Origin: Oxalobacteraceae bacterium
GTDB lineage: Bacteria > Pseudomonadota > Gammaproteobacteria > Burkholderiales > Burkholderiaceae_D
Assembly (NCBI GenBank): GCA_027490725.1
Contig: JAIXXN010000010.1
Span: forward strand, 1-54,815
Direction of reading: 5' to 3'
DNA length: 54,815 nt
The position numbers and the translations under genes are program-made. Of this stretch, positions 11,053-18,744 are shown piece after piece; the first letter of the stretch is position 1; each line of letters starts with the position of its first letter. Under the pieces are notes generated by a model. The model ran no database searches. It worked only from the letters and a program-made list of their open reading frames with translations, and was not told where the DNA came from.

Positions 11053-11765
11053 TGCGTTCCTGCGTGTCCGCTATACGCCGGCTCGCCTTACTGGCGCTGC
11101 TTGCTGCGAGTGCTACCGCCAGCGGCGCGCCACGCACACCGTTCCAGGTGCGCTGCGAAGACAGCATCGCCAAAACCGTATCGGTACTGTCTTCGCGTAC
11201 CAATGGCTACACGGTGAATAACCAGCTGCCCTACAATATTCTGACGGCGCGCAGCGGCAGTGCCGAGCAGCACATGGCGACACTGGGACTGACCGTCACC
11301 AAAGGGCAGTCGGCGGTATCGCTGGGTGGTGCGATTTTGCAGGACCCCGCCAGCGGCTATGAATGCATCGCGCCCCGGGTGGAGCTGAGCCTCAATTATT
11401 CGCCGGTGCTGATCTACGTCGGCAATGAATTTGCGCCGGGCAGCTGTGCCTATCAGGTGATACTGGAGCACGAGCAGCGGCACTTGCAGGCGTATATGGA
11501 CAATCTGCTGCGGGTGGAGAAAGTGGTGCGCGATGCGCTCAATAAGCGCTTCGACGCACGGCCACTGTATGCGCCATCCGGCACCGCCATGTCAGCACTC
11601 GAGCATGAAATTAACAGCGTCTGGTTCCCGTTTATCCGCGACGAATTCGACAAGGGTAAAGACAAACAGGCGCTGATCGACACACCGGAAGAATATGCGC
11701 GCATGGGCAAGGTCTGTAACGGCGCCATCGCCGCGATCCTGCTGAAGCGCCAGAACCGACAATAG
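11052..11765 (+). CDS. Exported HExxH protein of unknown function
   Basis: Unknown 237-aa protein. Residues 1-26 look like a Sec signal peptide (basic start, hydrophobic core LALLALLAAS, small residues near ASG), so the mature form should be periplasmic. His140-Glu-Gln-Arg-His144 forms an HExxH motif inside the sequence LEHEQRHLQAY, as in zinc metallopeptidases; a possible third ligand is Glu or His in the later segment SALEHEINSVW. Cysteines 35, 105 and 132 could form a disulfide. The ATG overlaps the NUDIX stop codon (TGATG). No established family is recognised with certainty; a DUF922-like zincin is one possibility. Peptidase activity is only inferred from the motif. Confidence 0.75.
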   Translation: MRSCVSAIRRLALLALLAASATASGAPRTPFQVRCEDSIAKTVSVLSSRTNGYTVNNQLPYNILTARSGSAEQHMATLGLTVTKGQSAVSLGGAILQDPASGYECIAPRVELSLNYSPVLIYVGNEFAPGSCAYQVILEHEQRHLQAYMDNLLRVEKVVRDALNKRFDARPLYAPSGTAMSALEHEINSVWFPFIRDEFDKGKDKQALIDTPEEYARMGKVCNGAIAAILLKRQNRQ

Positions 11766-11770
11766 ACACC

Positions 11771-12505
11771 ATGAACCAGATCCTACAGAGCGCCCATCCA
11801 GCGCGCCATTTTGCCTTGCTGCCGGCAGCAGGCGTCGGCGCCCGTATGGCCGCTGGCCAGCCGAAACAGTACTTGCCGCTGAGCGGCGTAGCGATGCTGC
11901 GGCATACCGTTGAAGCCTTCCGTGCCAGTGCGCGGATCGCCCACACCTATGTCGTCGTCAGTGCCGAGGATGGTTATATTGACGAGGTGCTGCCGGCGCA
12001 TCTGAGTGGCGTGACGGTGCTGCGCTGTGGCGGCGCGACGCGTATGGACAGCGTACTGAATGGCCTGCGTGCCGTGGCAGACGAAGTCAAAGCAAGCGAC
12101 CGGATACTGGTCCATGATGCAGCCCGTCCCGGCCTGACGCCGGCACTGATCGCACGCCTGATCGACGGTGTCGGCGACGATCCGGCTGGCGGCTTGCTGG
12201 CATTGCCGGTGGTCGATACCGTCAAGCGTAGCGCACCGGCGGCGCAGGGTGTGTGCGCGGCCGCCACCATCGCCCGTGATGGCATGTGGCTGGCGCAGAC
12301 GCCGCAGATGTTCAGCTATCAGTTGCTGCTGCGGGCGCTGTCGAGTGCCACCGATCCGAATGCCATCACCGACGATGCCAGCGCCGTCGAGCTGCTCGGA
12401 CTGACGCCGCGCCTGATCGAAGGCCATCCCCGCAATCTGAAAGTCACCTTGCCTGCTGATTTACGCATCGCTGAGATGTATCTGGCAGCGGGCGAAACAA
12501 GCTGA
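11771..12505 (+). CDS. ispD: 2-C-methyl-D-erythritol 4-phosphate cytidylyltransferase
   Basis: Third step of the MEP isoprenoid pathway: joins CTP and methylerythritol 4-phosphate to CDP-methylerythritol, releasing pyrophosphate. The nucleotide-binding start [19 protein letters not shown] (about 17-35) and the motif [14 protein letters not shown] (about 115-128) are conserved. Length of 244 aa is normal. It is directly followed 7 nt later by ispF, the enzyme that acts two steps on; this pairing is common in proteobacteria. The start ATG is 5 nt after the preceding stop codon. Confidence 0.96.
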   Translation: MNQILQSAHPARHFALLPAAGVGARMAAGQPKQYLPLSGVAMLRHTVEAFRASARIAHTYVVVSAEDGYIDEVLPAHLSGVTVLRCGGATRMDSVLNGLRAVADEVKASDRILVHDAARPGLTPALIARLIDGVGDDPAGGLLALPVVDTVKRSAPAAQGVCAAATIARDGMWLAQTPQMFSYQLLLRALSSATDPNAITDDASAVELLGLTPRLIEGHPRNLKVTLPADLRIAEMYLAAGETS

Positions 12506-12512
12506 GTACATT

Positions 12513-13007
12513 ATGAACAAACTTCCATTCCGTATCGGGCAGGGTTACGACTGCCACCAACTGGTCGAAGGCCGCAAGCTGATTATCGGCGGCGTCGAAA
12601 TTCCCCACCATCTGGGGCTGCTGGGTCACTCTGACGCCGACGTGCTGCTGCACGCCATCACCGACGCCTTGCTGGGGGCCGCGGCACTGGGTGACATCGG
12701 CAAACACTTCCCCGACACCGACCCGCAATTCAAAGGTGCCGATTCGCGCACACTGCTCAAAGAAGCCGCGCGGCGTGTGCTGGCAACCGGCTACCGGATC
12801 GGCAACATCGACGCCACCATCATCGCCCAGCGGCCCAAGCTAGCGCCGCACATCGGCGCGATGTGCGCCAATCTGGCGCAGGACCTGGGGCTGGAACTGA
12901 ATCAGGTCAACATCAAGGCCAAAACCAACGAAAAAATGGGCTATCTGGGGCGCGAAGAAGGCATCAATGCCGACGCAGTAGCGTTGCTGATCGCGATTGC
13001 GGACTGA
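12513..13007 (+). CDS. ispF: 2-C-methyl-D-erythritol 2,4-cyclodiphosphate synthase
   Basis: Fifth step of the MEP pathway: cyclises CDP-methylerythritol 2-phosphate with loss of CMP. The zinc ligands Asp13 and His15 (GYDCHQL) and His47 ([16 protein letters not shown]) are all present, and [19 protein letters not shown] follows. The protein is 164 aa, close to the family norm of about 160, and acts as a homotrimer in the cytoplasm. It forms a two-gene unit with ispD. Confidence 0.97.
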   Translation: MNKLPFRIGQGYDCHQLVEGRKLIIGGVEIPHHLGLLGHSDADVLLHAITDALLGAAALGDIGKHFPDTDPQFKGADSRTLLKEAARRVLATGYRIGNIDATIIAQRPKLAPHIGAMCANLAQDLGLELNQVNIKAKTNEKMGYLGREEGINADAVALLIAIAD

Positions 13008-13050
13008 TGAACGAGCGCAGGGCGCAGCTGGTATGCTGCGTAGCGAAGCG

Positions 13051-13055
13051 GGAGG
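13051..13055 (+). promoter_or_regulatory. Shine-Dalgarno site deciding a start
   Basis: GGAGG 6 nt before the ATG at 13062. The GTG three bases earlier would leave only 3 nt, too short for normal initiation, so the ATG is the likely start of the small gene. Confidence 0.7.
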
Positions 13056-13061
13056 TAAGTG

Positions 13062-13364
13062 ATGGCACGTGATATCTACGCTTACCGGCAGGTGGCGGTG
13101 CAATCGGTAACGGATGGGCAGCGTGTCTGGATACGTCCCGTACCGGGGCAAGCGTTCGCGCCAAGCTTAGCGGTGCAGTGCTCACGCCAGCTGAGCGACC
13201 CCGCGCATTATCCGATCGGCAGCTGCTTCCTGCTAGACGCCAAACTAACCGACCGGCTCGGTGGCAAACCCTATCTCTACGCCTGGCACGGCGACCCCGT
13301 ACAAGTACTGACGGCCGCCGAAACGCGCGCCTTTCTGGCCGAATTCAAGCGCGGCCGCATCTGA
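13062..13364 (+). CDS. Small protein of unknown function
   Basis: A 100-aa protein I do not recognise. The ATG at 13062 is preferred over the in-frame GTG at 13059 because GGAGG at 13051-13055 is spaced 6 nt from it. The sequence is soluble, with several Tyr/Trp residues, one internal Cys pair (Cys at about 40 and 54) and a basic C-terminal tail (EFKRGRI). It lies 54 nt after ispF on the same strand, and the inverted-repeat element begins 7 nt after its stop. The good ribosome-binding site and codon use like that of its neighbours support a real gene. Confidence 0.65.
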   Translation: MARDIYAYRQVAVQSVTDGQRVWIRPVPGQAFAPSLAVQCSRQLSDPAHYPIGSCFLLDAKLTDRLGGKPYLYAWHGDPVQVLTAAETRAFLAEFKRGRI

Positions 13365-13370
13365 TCATAA

Positions 13371-13612
13371 AACCGGGGTCAGATCCGACATCCGGACACG
13401 ACCTCAACTGTATTCGCCAGTTTCAGCCGAACGATGGGTCGCGCTTGACGGCCCATATAGCCTCATGGGCCATCTTGCCAGCTAGCGTATGAGCTGAGCC
13501 TGAGGCGGGCATATCTACTCTCGGATAGTTATAGCCGAGCTCGTGTCGGGATGTCGGATCTGACCCCGGGTATAGCTAAGCTCGTGTCCGGATGTCGGAT
13601 CTGACCCCGGTT
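13371..13612. repeat. 242-bp element with 31-bp perfect inverted repeats
   Basis: The intergenic space between two converging genes is filled by an element whose ends, 13371-13401 and 13582-13612, are perfect 31-bp inverted copies containing GGGGTCAGATCCGACATCC. Inside the right end there is a further direct copy (13530-13569 against 13571-13610, 41-bp period, 37 of 40 bases the same). The interior has a short hairpin at 13450-13471 with 7-bp arms GGCCCAT/ATGGGCC. No transposase or reading frame of note is present. It could be a non-autonomous mobile element (MITE-like or REP-like), a bidirectional terminator, or both; I recall GGGGTCAGA-type motifs being frequent between genes in Oxalobacteraceae, but that is memory, not a search result. 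Confidence 0.8.
13530..13610. repeat. Two tandem 40-bp direct repeats
   Basis: Units 13530-13569 and 13571-13610 begin TATAGC and end TGACCCCGG. They differ at three positions, and both carry the core inverted against 13371-13401. They form the right side of the inverted-repeat element and end 5 nt before the converging FHA gene. Confidence 0.85.
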
Positions 13613-13614
13613 GT

Positions 13615-14592
13615 TTATTCGTCGTCTTCGTCGGTGTCGTCGGCGGCGCTGCCGCGGCTGCGGGCGGCATCGGCGGCGCTGCGCAGGGCGGCGGCGTTGG
13701 CCATGAATTGGTCGCTGCTGCGCTCGGCGCTCAGTTGCCATTGCGGTGGCAGCAGTGCGGACATGTACAGTTCGTCACTGGTGCGGCCGGTACTTTGCAG
13801 ATTCAGCATCAGTAGCAGGGTGGCGCTGGTGGCGAAGGTGATGCCGCTGCCGATCGCGTAGCGACGCGGGTTGTGCGGTTTGATGGTGCACAGGTGGAAG
13901 TACAGCATGGCGCAGACGATGGCGAGTATCGGCAGGTTGGCGTAGCGCGTGAGTACCGGTGCATCCCAGGCGTAGGCCATGGTGGCGCTGGCGAGTCGCC
14001 ACAGGCCCATCGCGCAAATGCCACTGCCCATGATGAACAGGTGACGCCCCAGTCGGGCGTGGCTGCCGAACAGGCGATTCGCCAGTGCCCAGGCGCCACT
14101 CCACAGCAAGCCGGCGCCCAGGCAGGACGCCAGCGCGAGGACGTAGCGGATCAGGGCGAAGTTTTCGATGTCGTTGAACCAGGTTTCGACCAGGGCGAAG
14201 GCGGCCGTCAGGGCCAGTCCGATCATGGCCGGTGCGGCGCCTTCCCAGCCGTGCATGGTGGTGTCGGCCTGCTCGGGCGCGACGCCGAAGTCGGCGCTGC
14301 GCACCCGTAAGCGGGTGTGGCCGAGGCGGATCACGCGATGGCCGTCGAGGGCGATGGCTTCGCAGCGCTGGCCGGCAAAATGGCTGCCGTTGATGCTGCC
14401 CAGATCGCGCAATACCAGTTGACCATGCTCGTCGCGGCTGATGCTGGCGTGGTGCGCGGCACTGTGGGCGTCGTCGAGGATGACGTCGTTATCGTAGCCG
14501 CGCCCGAGGCTGATCGGTAACTGGGTCAGCCGGTGGCGGTGCAGCACTTCGCCATTGCGGGCGAGGATTTCGACGAAGTAGGGTGCGCTCAT
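13615..14592 (-). CDS. FHA domain membrane protein
   Basis: Predicted phosphothreonine-binding membrane protein. The FHA domain covers about residues 5-100, with the key features SLGRGYDND, SAAHHASI and SINGS (the conserved Gly-Arg, Ser-x-x-His and Asn-Gly). It is followed by about five to six hydrophobic helices (about 120-275) and an acidic, Asp/Glu-rich C-terminal end. The frame is open 81 residues further upstream but overlaps the protease gene there; the ATG at 14592 overlaps the protease stop codon (ATGA) and gives a clean FHA N-terminus and 325 aa. The coupling to the protease gene suggests that they act together, perhaps in a kinase-dependent stress or secretion function, which is inference. 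Confidence 0.85.
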   Translation of the reverse strand: MSAPYFVEILARNGEVLHRHRLTQLPISLGRGYDNDVILDDAHSAAHHASISRDEHGQLVLRDLGSINGSHFAGQRCEAIALDGHRVIRLGHTRLRVRSADFGVAPEQADTTMHGWEGAAPAMIGLALTAAFALVETWFNDIENFALIRYVLALASCLGAGLLWSGAWALANRLFGSHARLGRHLFIMGSGICAMGLWRLASATMAYAWDAPVLTRYANLPILAIVCAMLYFHLCTIKPHNPRRYAIGSGITFATSATLLLMLNLQSTGRTSDELYMSALLPPQWQLSAERSSDQFMANAAALRSAADAARSRGSAADDTDEDDE

Positions 14593-16064
14593 TTGGCAGC
14601 GCCTTTGGCAACAGGTGCGCGGGTCAGCGCGGTCAGGAAGGCGCGCGTCAGGCGCAGGCCGTTTTCGTAGGAGACGCCGCGTGCGTCGATGCGGCTCTGC
14701 AGGCTCATCAGGCCGTGGTCGGTGCTGGCAGTGAGCAGGGCGAAGTCGTACAGGCCGGCGAATTTGCGGTAGGCGCGCACGCACAGTACGGCGCGCAGCG
14801 GCAGTTTGCCGTGGTTGACGAAGTCTTCGGTGCACTGTGGCGCGGTGAGCCGGCTATCTTTGCTGTTGCCGAAATTTTCGTTCTTGAACGAGGCGCTGGC
14901 TAGCTGGGCGAAGCGGTACTGGTCGAGTCCGGCGCTGCGCAGAAACTGGTGACGGATGGCGATCTGCCCGGTCTGCAGGCTGCCGCTGACAAAGATGGCC
15001 GATTCCATGGCGCAGCTGGCGTCGTCGACGGTGAACGGTTTGTCGGCCTTGACGTTGGAGCGGCCCCAGCAACGCATCTGTTCCGATTCGCGTACCGGCA
15101 CCTGATATGGCCCCATAGTTTTCAGGCTGAGCGGGCTGGCCAGTAACTGGTCGACCATGGCGCTCTGGTGGCGTAATAATTGCGCCGTGACGATGCTGGT
15201 AAAACTAGCCGGTGGCTTGGCGCTATCCTGCACCTGGCGCAGCAGATCCTGGGCAAAGCGGGCCGGCACCAGAAAACTCACCAGCTCGCCATCGAGCCGC
15301 TTCGAGACATTGATGCCGGCCACCGAACCATCGACGGTGACGCTGGGGCCGCCACTCATGCCGGAGTTGATCGGGCCGGTGAACATCAGCTGGTCGTAGA
15401 AGCTGCGCGCGATCACGCCGTTGTAGGCGCCTTCGGAAATGGCAAAGCCCAGATCGAGCGGGTTGCCCAGTGCGTACAGATACTGGCCTTGATTCAGGCG
15501 CGCCAGTTTTTCGGGCATCTTGAAGAAGCCGGTACCGTTGCGGTTGACGCGCAGTACCGCCAGATCGTGCAGCACATCGACGGCCAGCAGTTCGACATTG
15601 CCGCGCTGGCCGCTGGTATCGACCCATTCGCCCACATAGGTGTCAGGATCGAGTGCGAACTGGGACACGACGTGGTAGTTGGTGATGACCAGATTGCTAG
15701 TGCCGATCAAAAAACCGGAACCGACCGAGGACTGGGTGCGCCCGCTTTTGAGCAGGGTACGTACTTGCAGCAGGTCGTTACGGGCCGCGCCATACAGGTG
15801 CTGGGCGGCGCTCGATGGTGGTGGCAGCGGGGCGCTGTCGGGATTATCGCTGTCATCAGCGGCCGCGGCCGGTGTGCCGGGCGCCGCAGCGCCAGTCGCC
15901 GCGCTAGTGCCTGCAGCAGGGGTGTTTCTGGTGTTATGCGTGGTGGGGACCGTGCTAGCAGGGGCCGTCGCGCCGGCAGAAACCGGCGCGGCGCCCGATG
16001 CCGACCATGCTGCAGCAGCGCTGCAGCCGAACAGGAGGAAAACACACAGTCGCTGAAAATTCAT
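14589..16064 (-). CDS. Exported trypsin-like serine protease
   Basis: A 491-aa protein with an N-terminal secretion signal (hydrophobic core in residues 6-13). LFGC at 11-14 could be a lipobox, so it may be a lipoprotein. An Ala/Thr/Pro-rich low-complexity linker spans about 20-90. The chymotrypsin-fold domain follows with His131 (TNYHVV), Asp167 (LHDLAVL) and Ser237 (NSGMSGGP), so the catalytic triad looks complete. The roughly 230 residues after the protease domain do not match a PDZ domain and are of unknown function, with several cysteines. AAGGA lies 5 nt before the ATG. It is cotranscribed with ribA upstream (26-nt gap) and overlaps the FHA gene. Confidence 0.87.
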   Translation of the reverse strand: MNFQRLCVFLLFGCSAAAAWSASGAAPVSAGATAPASTVPTTHNTRNTPAAGTSAATGAAAPGTPAAAADDSDNPDSAPLPPPSSAAQHLYGAARNDLLQVRTLLKSGRTQSSVGSGFLIGTSNLVITNYHVVSQFALDPDTYVGEWVDTSGQRGNVELLAVDVLHDLAVLRVNRNGTGFFKMPEKLARLNQGQYLYALGNPLDLGFAISEGAYNGVIARSFYDQLMFTGPINSGMSGGPSVTVDGSVAGINVSKRLDGELVSFLVPARFAQDLLRQVQDSAKPPASFTSIVTAQLLRHQSAMVDQLLASPLSLKTMGPYQVPVRESEQMRCWGRSNVKADKPFTVDDASCAMESAIFVSGSLQTGQIAIRHQFLRSAGLDQYRFAQLASASFKNENFGNSKDSRLTAPQCTEDFVNHGKLPLRAVLCVRAYRKFAGLYDFALLTASTDHGLMSLQSRIDARGVSYENGLRLTRAFLTALTRAPVAKGAAK

Positions 16065-16089
16065 GCCATCCTTTTACGATGCCCGGCGC

Positions 16090-16743
16090 TTACAGTGCGC
16101 CATCCTCCACCGGGGCGGGGGTGAGCGGTGTCATCATGTGACCCAGCTTGGCCGCTTTGGTGTCCAGATAGTGCTGATTGGTTGCATTGCGGTTGACCAG
16201 CAGCGGGACCCGTTCCGTGATGGTCACGCCGAGTTTGCCCACGGCTTCAATCTTACGCGGATTATTGGTCATCAGGCGCAGCGATGTGACGCCGAATTGC
16301 GCCAGCATGGGCTGAACCATGCCGTAGTTGCGCTGATCGGGCTGGAAGCCCAGCTGCACATTGGCCTGTACTGTGTCGGCACCGGCTTCCTGCAGGCGGT
16401 AGGCGCGGATTTTGTTGACCAGACCGATGCCACGGCCTTCCTGGCGCAGATACAGCAGAATGCCGCGGCCTTCGTCGGCGATTTTGCGCAGTGCGCCTTC
16501 CAGCTGGGCGCCGCAGTCGCAGCGCTGCGAGAACAGTACATCGCCGGTCAGGCATTCGGAATGCACGCGCGCCAGTACAGGCTCGCCGTTGCCGACGTCG
16601 CCCAGTACCATCGCCAGATGCTCTTTGCCGGTGGAAGCTTCGACAAAGGCGTGCAGCGTGAACTGGGCCCACGGGGTCGGCAGGGCGCACGAAGTCGTGT
16701 ATTCCAGGTCAACGTTAGCCGGGGTTGTTGCACTCTGCGACAT
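16090..16743 (-). CDS. ribA: GTP cyclohydrolase II
   Basis: First committed step of riboflavin synthesis: opens the imidazole ring of GTP to give the diaminopyrimidine product, formate and pyrophosphate. The zinc ligands Cys64, Cys75 and Cys77 (HSECLTGD and QRCDCG) and the catalytic segment [14 protein letters not shown] are intact. The ATG at 16743 gives 217 aa; a TTG five codons upstream is in frame but has no ribosome-binding site. It is a stand-alone RibA without a fused RibB domain. No FMN riboswitch is apparent in the short upstream region. Confidence 0.96.
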   Translation of the reverse strand: MSQSATTPANVDLEYTTSCALPTPWAQFTLHAFVEASTGKEHLAMVLGDVGNGEPVLARVHSECLTGDVLFSQRCDCGAQLEGALRKIADEGRGILLYLRQEGRGIGLVNKIRAYRLQEAGADTVQANVQLGFQPDQRNYGMVQPMLAQFGVTSLRLMTNNPRKIEAVGKLGVTITERVPLLVNRNATNQHYLDTKAAKLGHMMTPLTPAPVEDGAL

Positions 16744-16776
16744 AGTTCTGCTCTTCAAAGAATTGATCTACAAGGT

Positions 16777-16820
16777 AAAAAAGGCACGCCGGGCTGTTCA
16801 AACAGACCCGGCGCGCCCCT
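16777..16820 (-). terminator. Rho-independent terminator after the pirin gene
   Basis: Read on the minus strand, a long GC-rich hairpin (arms about 16783-16798 and 16801-16817, one mismatch and one bulge) is followed directly by six T residues (A run at 16777-16782 on the plus strand). It lies about 50 nt after the pirin stop codon and about 35 nt before the ribA start, so it separates the two transcripts and implies that ribA has its own promoter in the remaining short space or relies on read-through. Confidence 0.85.
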
Positions 16821-16867
16821 CATGATACCAAAACTGGCGGAAAGTTTTTTTAGGCCAGGCTCTAGTA

Positions 16868-17569
16868 CTACTGCGGGAGGTCGAACAGCAGCACTTCCGC
16901 ATCCTCGGCATCGCTCAGCGTGACGGCGCTTTCGGCGCTCAGTTTGGCCGCATCACCGCCTTTCAGGGCCACGCCATTCACACTGACGGTGCCGCGCACC
17001 ACGTGCACATAGGCCAGTCGCTGTGCGGCCAGTGCGTGCTGCAACTGCTCGCCGGGAGCCATGATGGTGGCATAGATACTGGCATTCTGGCCTATCTGCA
17101 GCGAGTCATCACGGCCGTCAGGCGAGGCGATCAGGCGCAATTTGCCCTGTTTGCTTTCGATCGGGATATGTTTTTCCTCGTAAGCAGGGGCTGTGCCGGT
17201 GCGCTCGGGCTCGATCCAGATCTGCAGGAAATGCACGGGCTCCCGGGCAGAATGGTTGAATTCGCTATGGCGTACCCCGGTGCCGGCGCTCATGCGCTGC
17301 ACATCGCCGTAATGCAACACCGAACCGGTGCCCATGCTGTCCTTGTGTTCTAGCGCGCCGCTGAGTACGTAGGAAATGATTTCCATGTCGCGGTGACCGT
17401 GGGTGCCGAAGCCCTGGCCGCCCATGACGCGGTCTTCATTGATCACGCGCAGTGGACCAAAGCCCATGTGCAGCGGGTCGTGGTAGTGCGCAAAGGAAAA
17501 ACTGTGGTGGGAATCGAGCCAGCCGTGCTGGGCGTGGCCGCGGGCTTCACTAGGACGAATTTGCAACAT
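16868..17569 (-). CDS. Pirin family protein (YhhW-like)
   Basis: Cytoplasmic bicupin. The metal ligands known from E. coli YhhW are all present at the same numbering: His57, His59 (THGHRD), His101 and Glu103 (RHSEF). E. coli YhhW has quercetin dioxygenase activity in vitro; the natural substrate is unknown. Length of 233 aa is typical. The gene is divergent from a LysR regulator, a frequent arrangement for this family, and ends in a strong terminator. Confidence 0.93.
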   Translation of the reverse strand: MLQIRPSEARGHAQHGWLDSHHSFSFAHYHDPLHMGFGPLRVINEDRVMGGQGFGTHGHRDMEIISYVLSGALEHKDSMGTGSVLHYGDVQRMSAGTGVRHSEFNHSAREPVHFLQIWIEPERTGTAPAYEEKHIPIESKQGKLRLIASPDGRDDSLQIGQNASIYATIMAPGEQLQHALAAQRLAYVHVVRGTVSVNGVALKGGDAAKLSAESAVTLSDAEDAEVLLFDLPQ

Positions 17570-17600
17570 GCTGAGACTCCATTTCTGTTTGGGTTAATGT

Positions 17601-17629
17601 GCGATAATTTTGAACATAATTTTTATCGC
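17601..17629. promoter_or_regulatory. Candidate LysR operator
   Basis: GCGATAA (17601-17607) and TTATCGC (17623-17629) form a 7-bp dyad with an AT-rich centre in the 141-bp space between the pirin gene and the divergent lysR gene. LysR-type regulators bind T-N11-A dyads in such divergent promoters. The assignment is inferred from position and symmetry. Confidence 0.5.
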
Positions 17630-17710
17630 TACATCCATGAAACGCAGTATAAAGTAAGGGGTCCGGATTAAAAAACGGAAAATTTACGACTCTATGATCG
17701 AAAAAATCGA

Positions 17711-18640
17711 ATGTTAAGACTGAGCCTTGAAGGCTTGCAGATTGTCGATGCGATCGACCGGCGCGGTTCCTTCGCTGCCGCCGCGAAGGAATTGCACCGC
17801 GTACCGTCGACCATCTCCTATACCGTGAATAAACTGGAAGACGATCTCGGGGTGCAGGTGTTCGAACGGCATGGCCCGCGCGTGGCGCTGACCGCGGCGG
17901 GTGCCGAACTGCTCAAAGAGGGGCGCTATCTGCTGCGCGCTGCGCAGGATCTGGAGCACCGTGTGCGGCGCGTGGCATCTGGCTGGGAAACCGAGCTGAC
18001 GATTGCGATGGATAGCATGTTCGGCGCCTGCGCGCTGCAGGCCGATGTGGCGCAGTTTTACGCACTGGGCCAGCAGACCCGCTTGCGCATCGTGCAGGAA
18101 GCGCTGTCGGGGACGTGGGAGGCATTGCTGGACCGGCGCGCCGATCTGCTGGTGGGCGCGGCCGGCGACGGCCCGGCCGGAGGCGGTTACGTCACCCACG
18201 CGCTGGGGCAGATGGAATTTGTGTTCTGTGTGGCGCCTAGCCATCCGCTGGCCAGCGTTGCGACGCTGCTGGAACGGGGCGATCTGCAACCGTATCGCGC
18301 CATCAGCGTGGCAGACTCGGCGCGACAACTGCCGCCGCGAACGGTGGGGCTGTTGCTGGGGCAAGACAGTCTGAGTGTGCCGGATATGCAGAGCAAGTTG
18401 CGCTTCCAGCTGGCCGGGCTGGGCTTCGGCTTTTTACCGGCGCCGTGTGCCCGCGCGGCCATCGCGGCCGGGCTACTGGTGGAAAAGGCGGTTGCCGAGC
18501 CAAAACCGCCGGAAACCTTCTATCTGGCGTGGCGTAGCGGCGAGCGCGGCGCGGCATTGGCGTGGTGGATACAGCACTGGCAAAGTCCCGGGCGCTTTGC
18601 CCACCTGCTTGGCCATCTGCCCACGCCAGCTTTGCTCTAG
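17711..18640 (+). CDS. LysR family transcriptional regulator
   Basis: DNA-binding regulator of 309 aa. The winged helix-turn-helix lies in residues 3-62, with GSFAAAAKELHRVPSTISYT as the typical recognition segment, followed by a periplasmic-binding-fold effector domain (about 90-295). It is divergent from the pirin gene and probably controls it through the dyad between them. LysR regulators beside pirin genes in betaproteobacteria are common; the effector is unknown. The ATG at 17711 is the only start that keeps the complete HTH. Confidence 0.93.
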   Translation: MLRLSLEGLQIVDAIDRRGSFAAAAKELHRVPSTISYTVNKLEDDLGVQVFERHGPRVALTAAGAELLKEGRYLLRAAQDLEHRVRRVASGWETELTIAMDSMFGACALQADVAQFYALGQQTRLRIVQEALSGTWEALLDRRADLLVGAAGDGPAGGGYVTHALGQMEFVFCVAPSHPLASVATLLERGDLQPYRAISVADSARQLPPRTVGLLLGQDSLSVPDMQSKLRFQLAGLGFGFLPAPCARAAIAAGLLVEKAVAEPKPPETFYLAWRSGERGAALAWWIQHWQSPGRFAHLLGHLPTPALL

Positions 18641-18744
18641 GGAAGCACTGATTTATATGTGTTGCGGGAATTGTTAATTGCTGGCAACTGAGATTCGATT
18701 CGGAGTAACATAATGTTATTGCTCACTGCCTGTGCCGGAATTCC

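Noticed and set aside
13371..13612. CRISPR array suggested by repeated GGGGTCAGA units
   Set aside because: Only three copies, one inverted, with unequal spacing and no cas genes.
14593..14835. Upstream extension of the FHA protein
   Set aside because: The 81 residues are Arg/Pro-rich and lie within the protease gene; the ATG at 14592 overlaps the protease stop codon and starts the FHA domain.
16744..16867. FMN riboswitch in front of ribA
   Set aside because: The only strong structure is a hairpin with a T tract oriented to end the pirin transcript; no RFN-like conserved blocks are visible in this short space.
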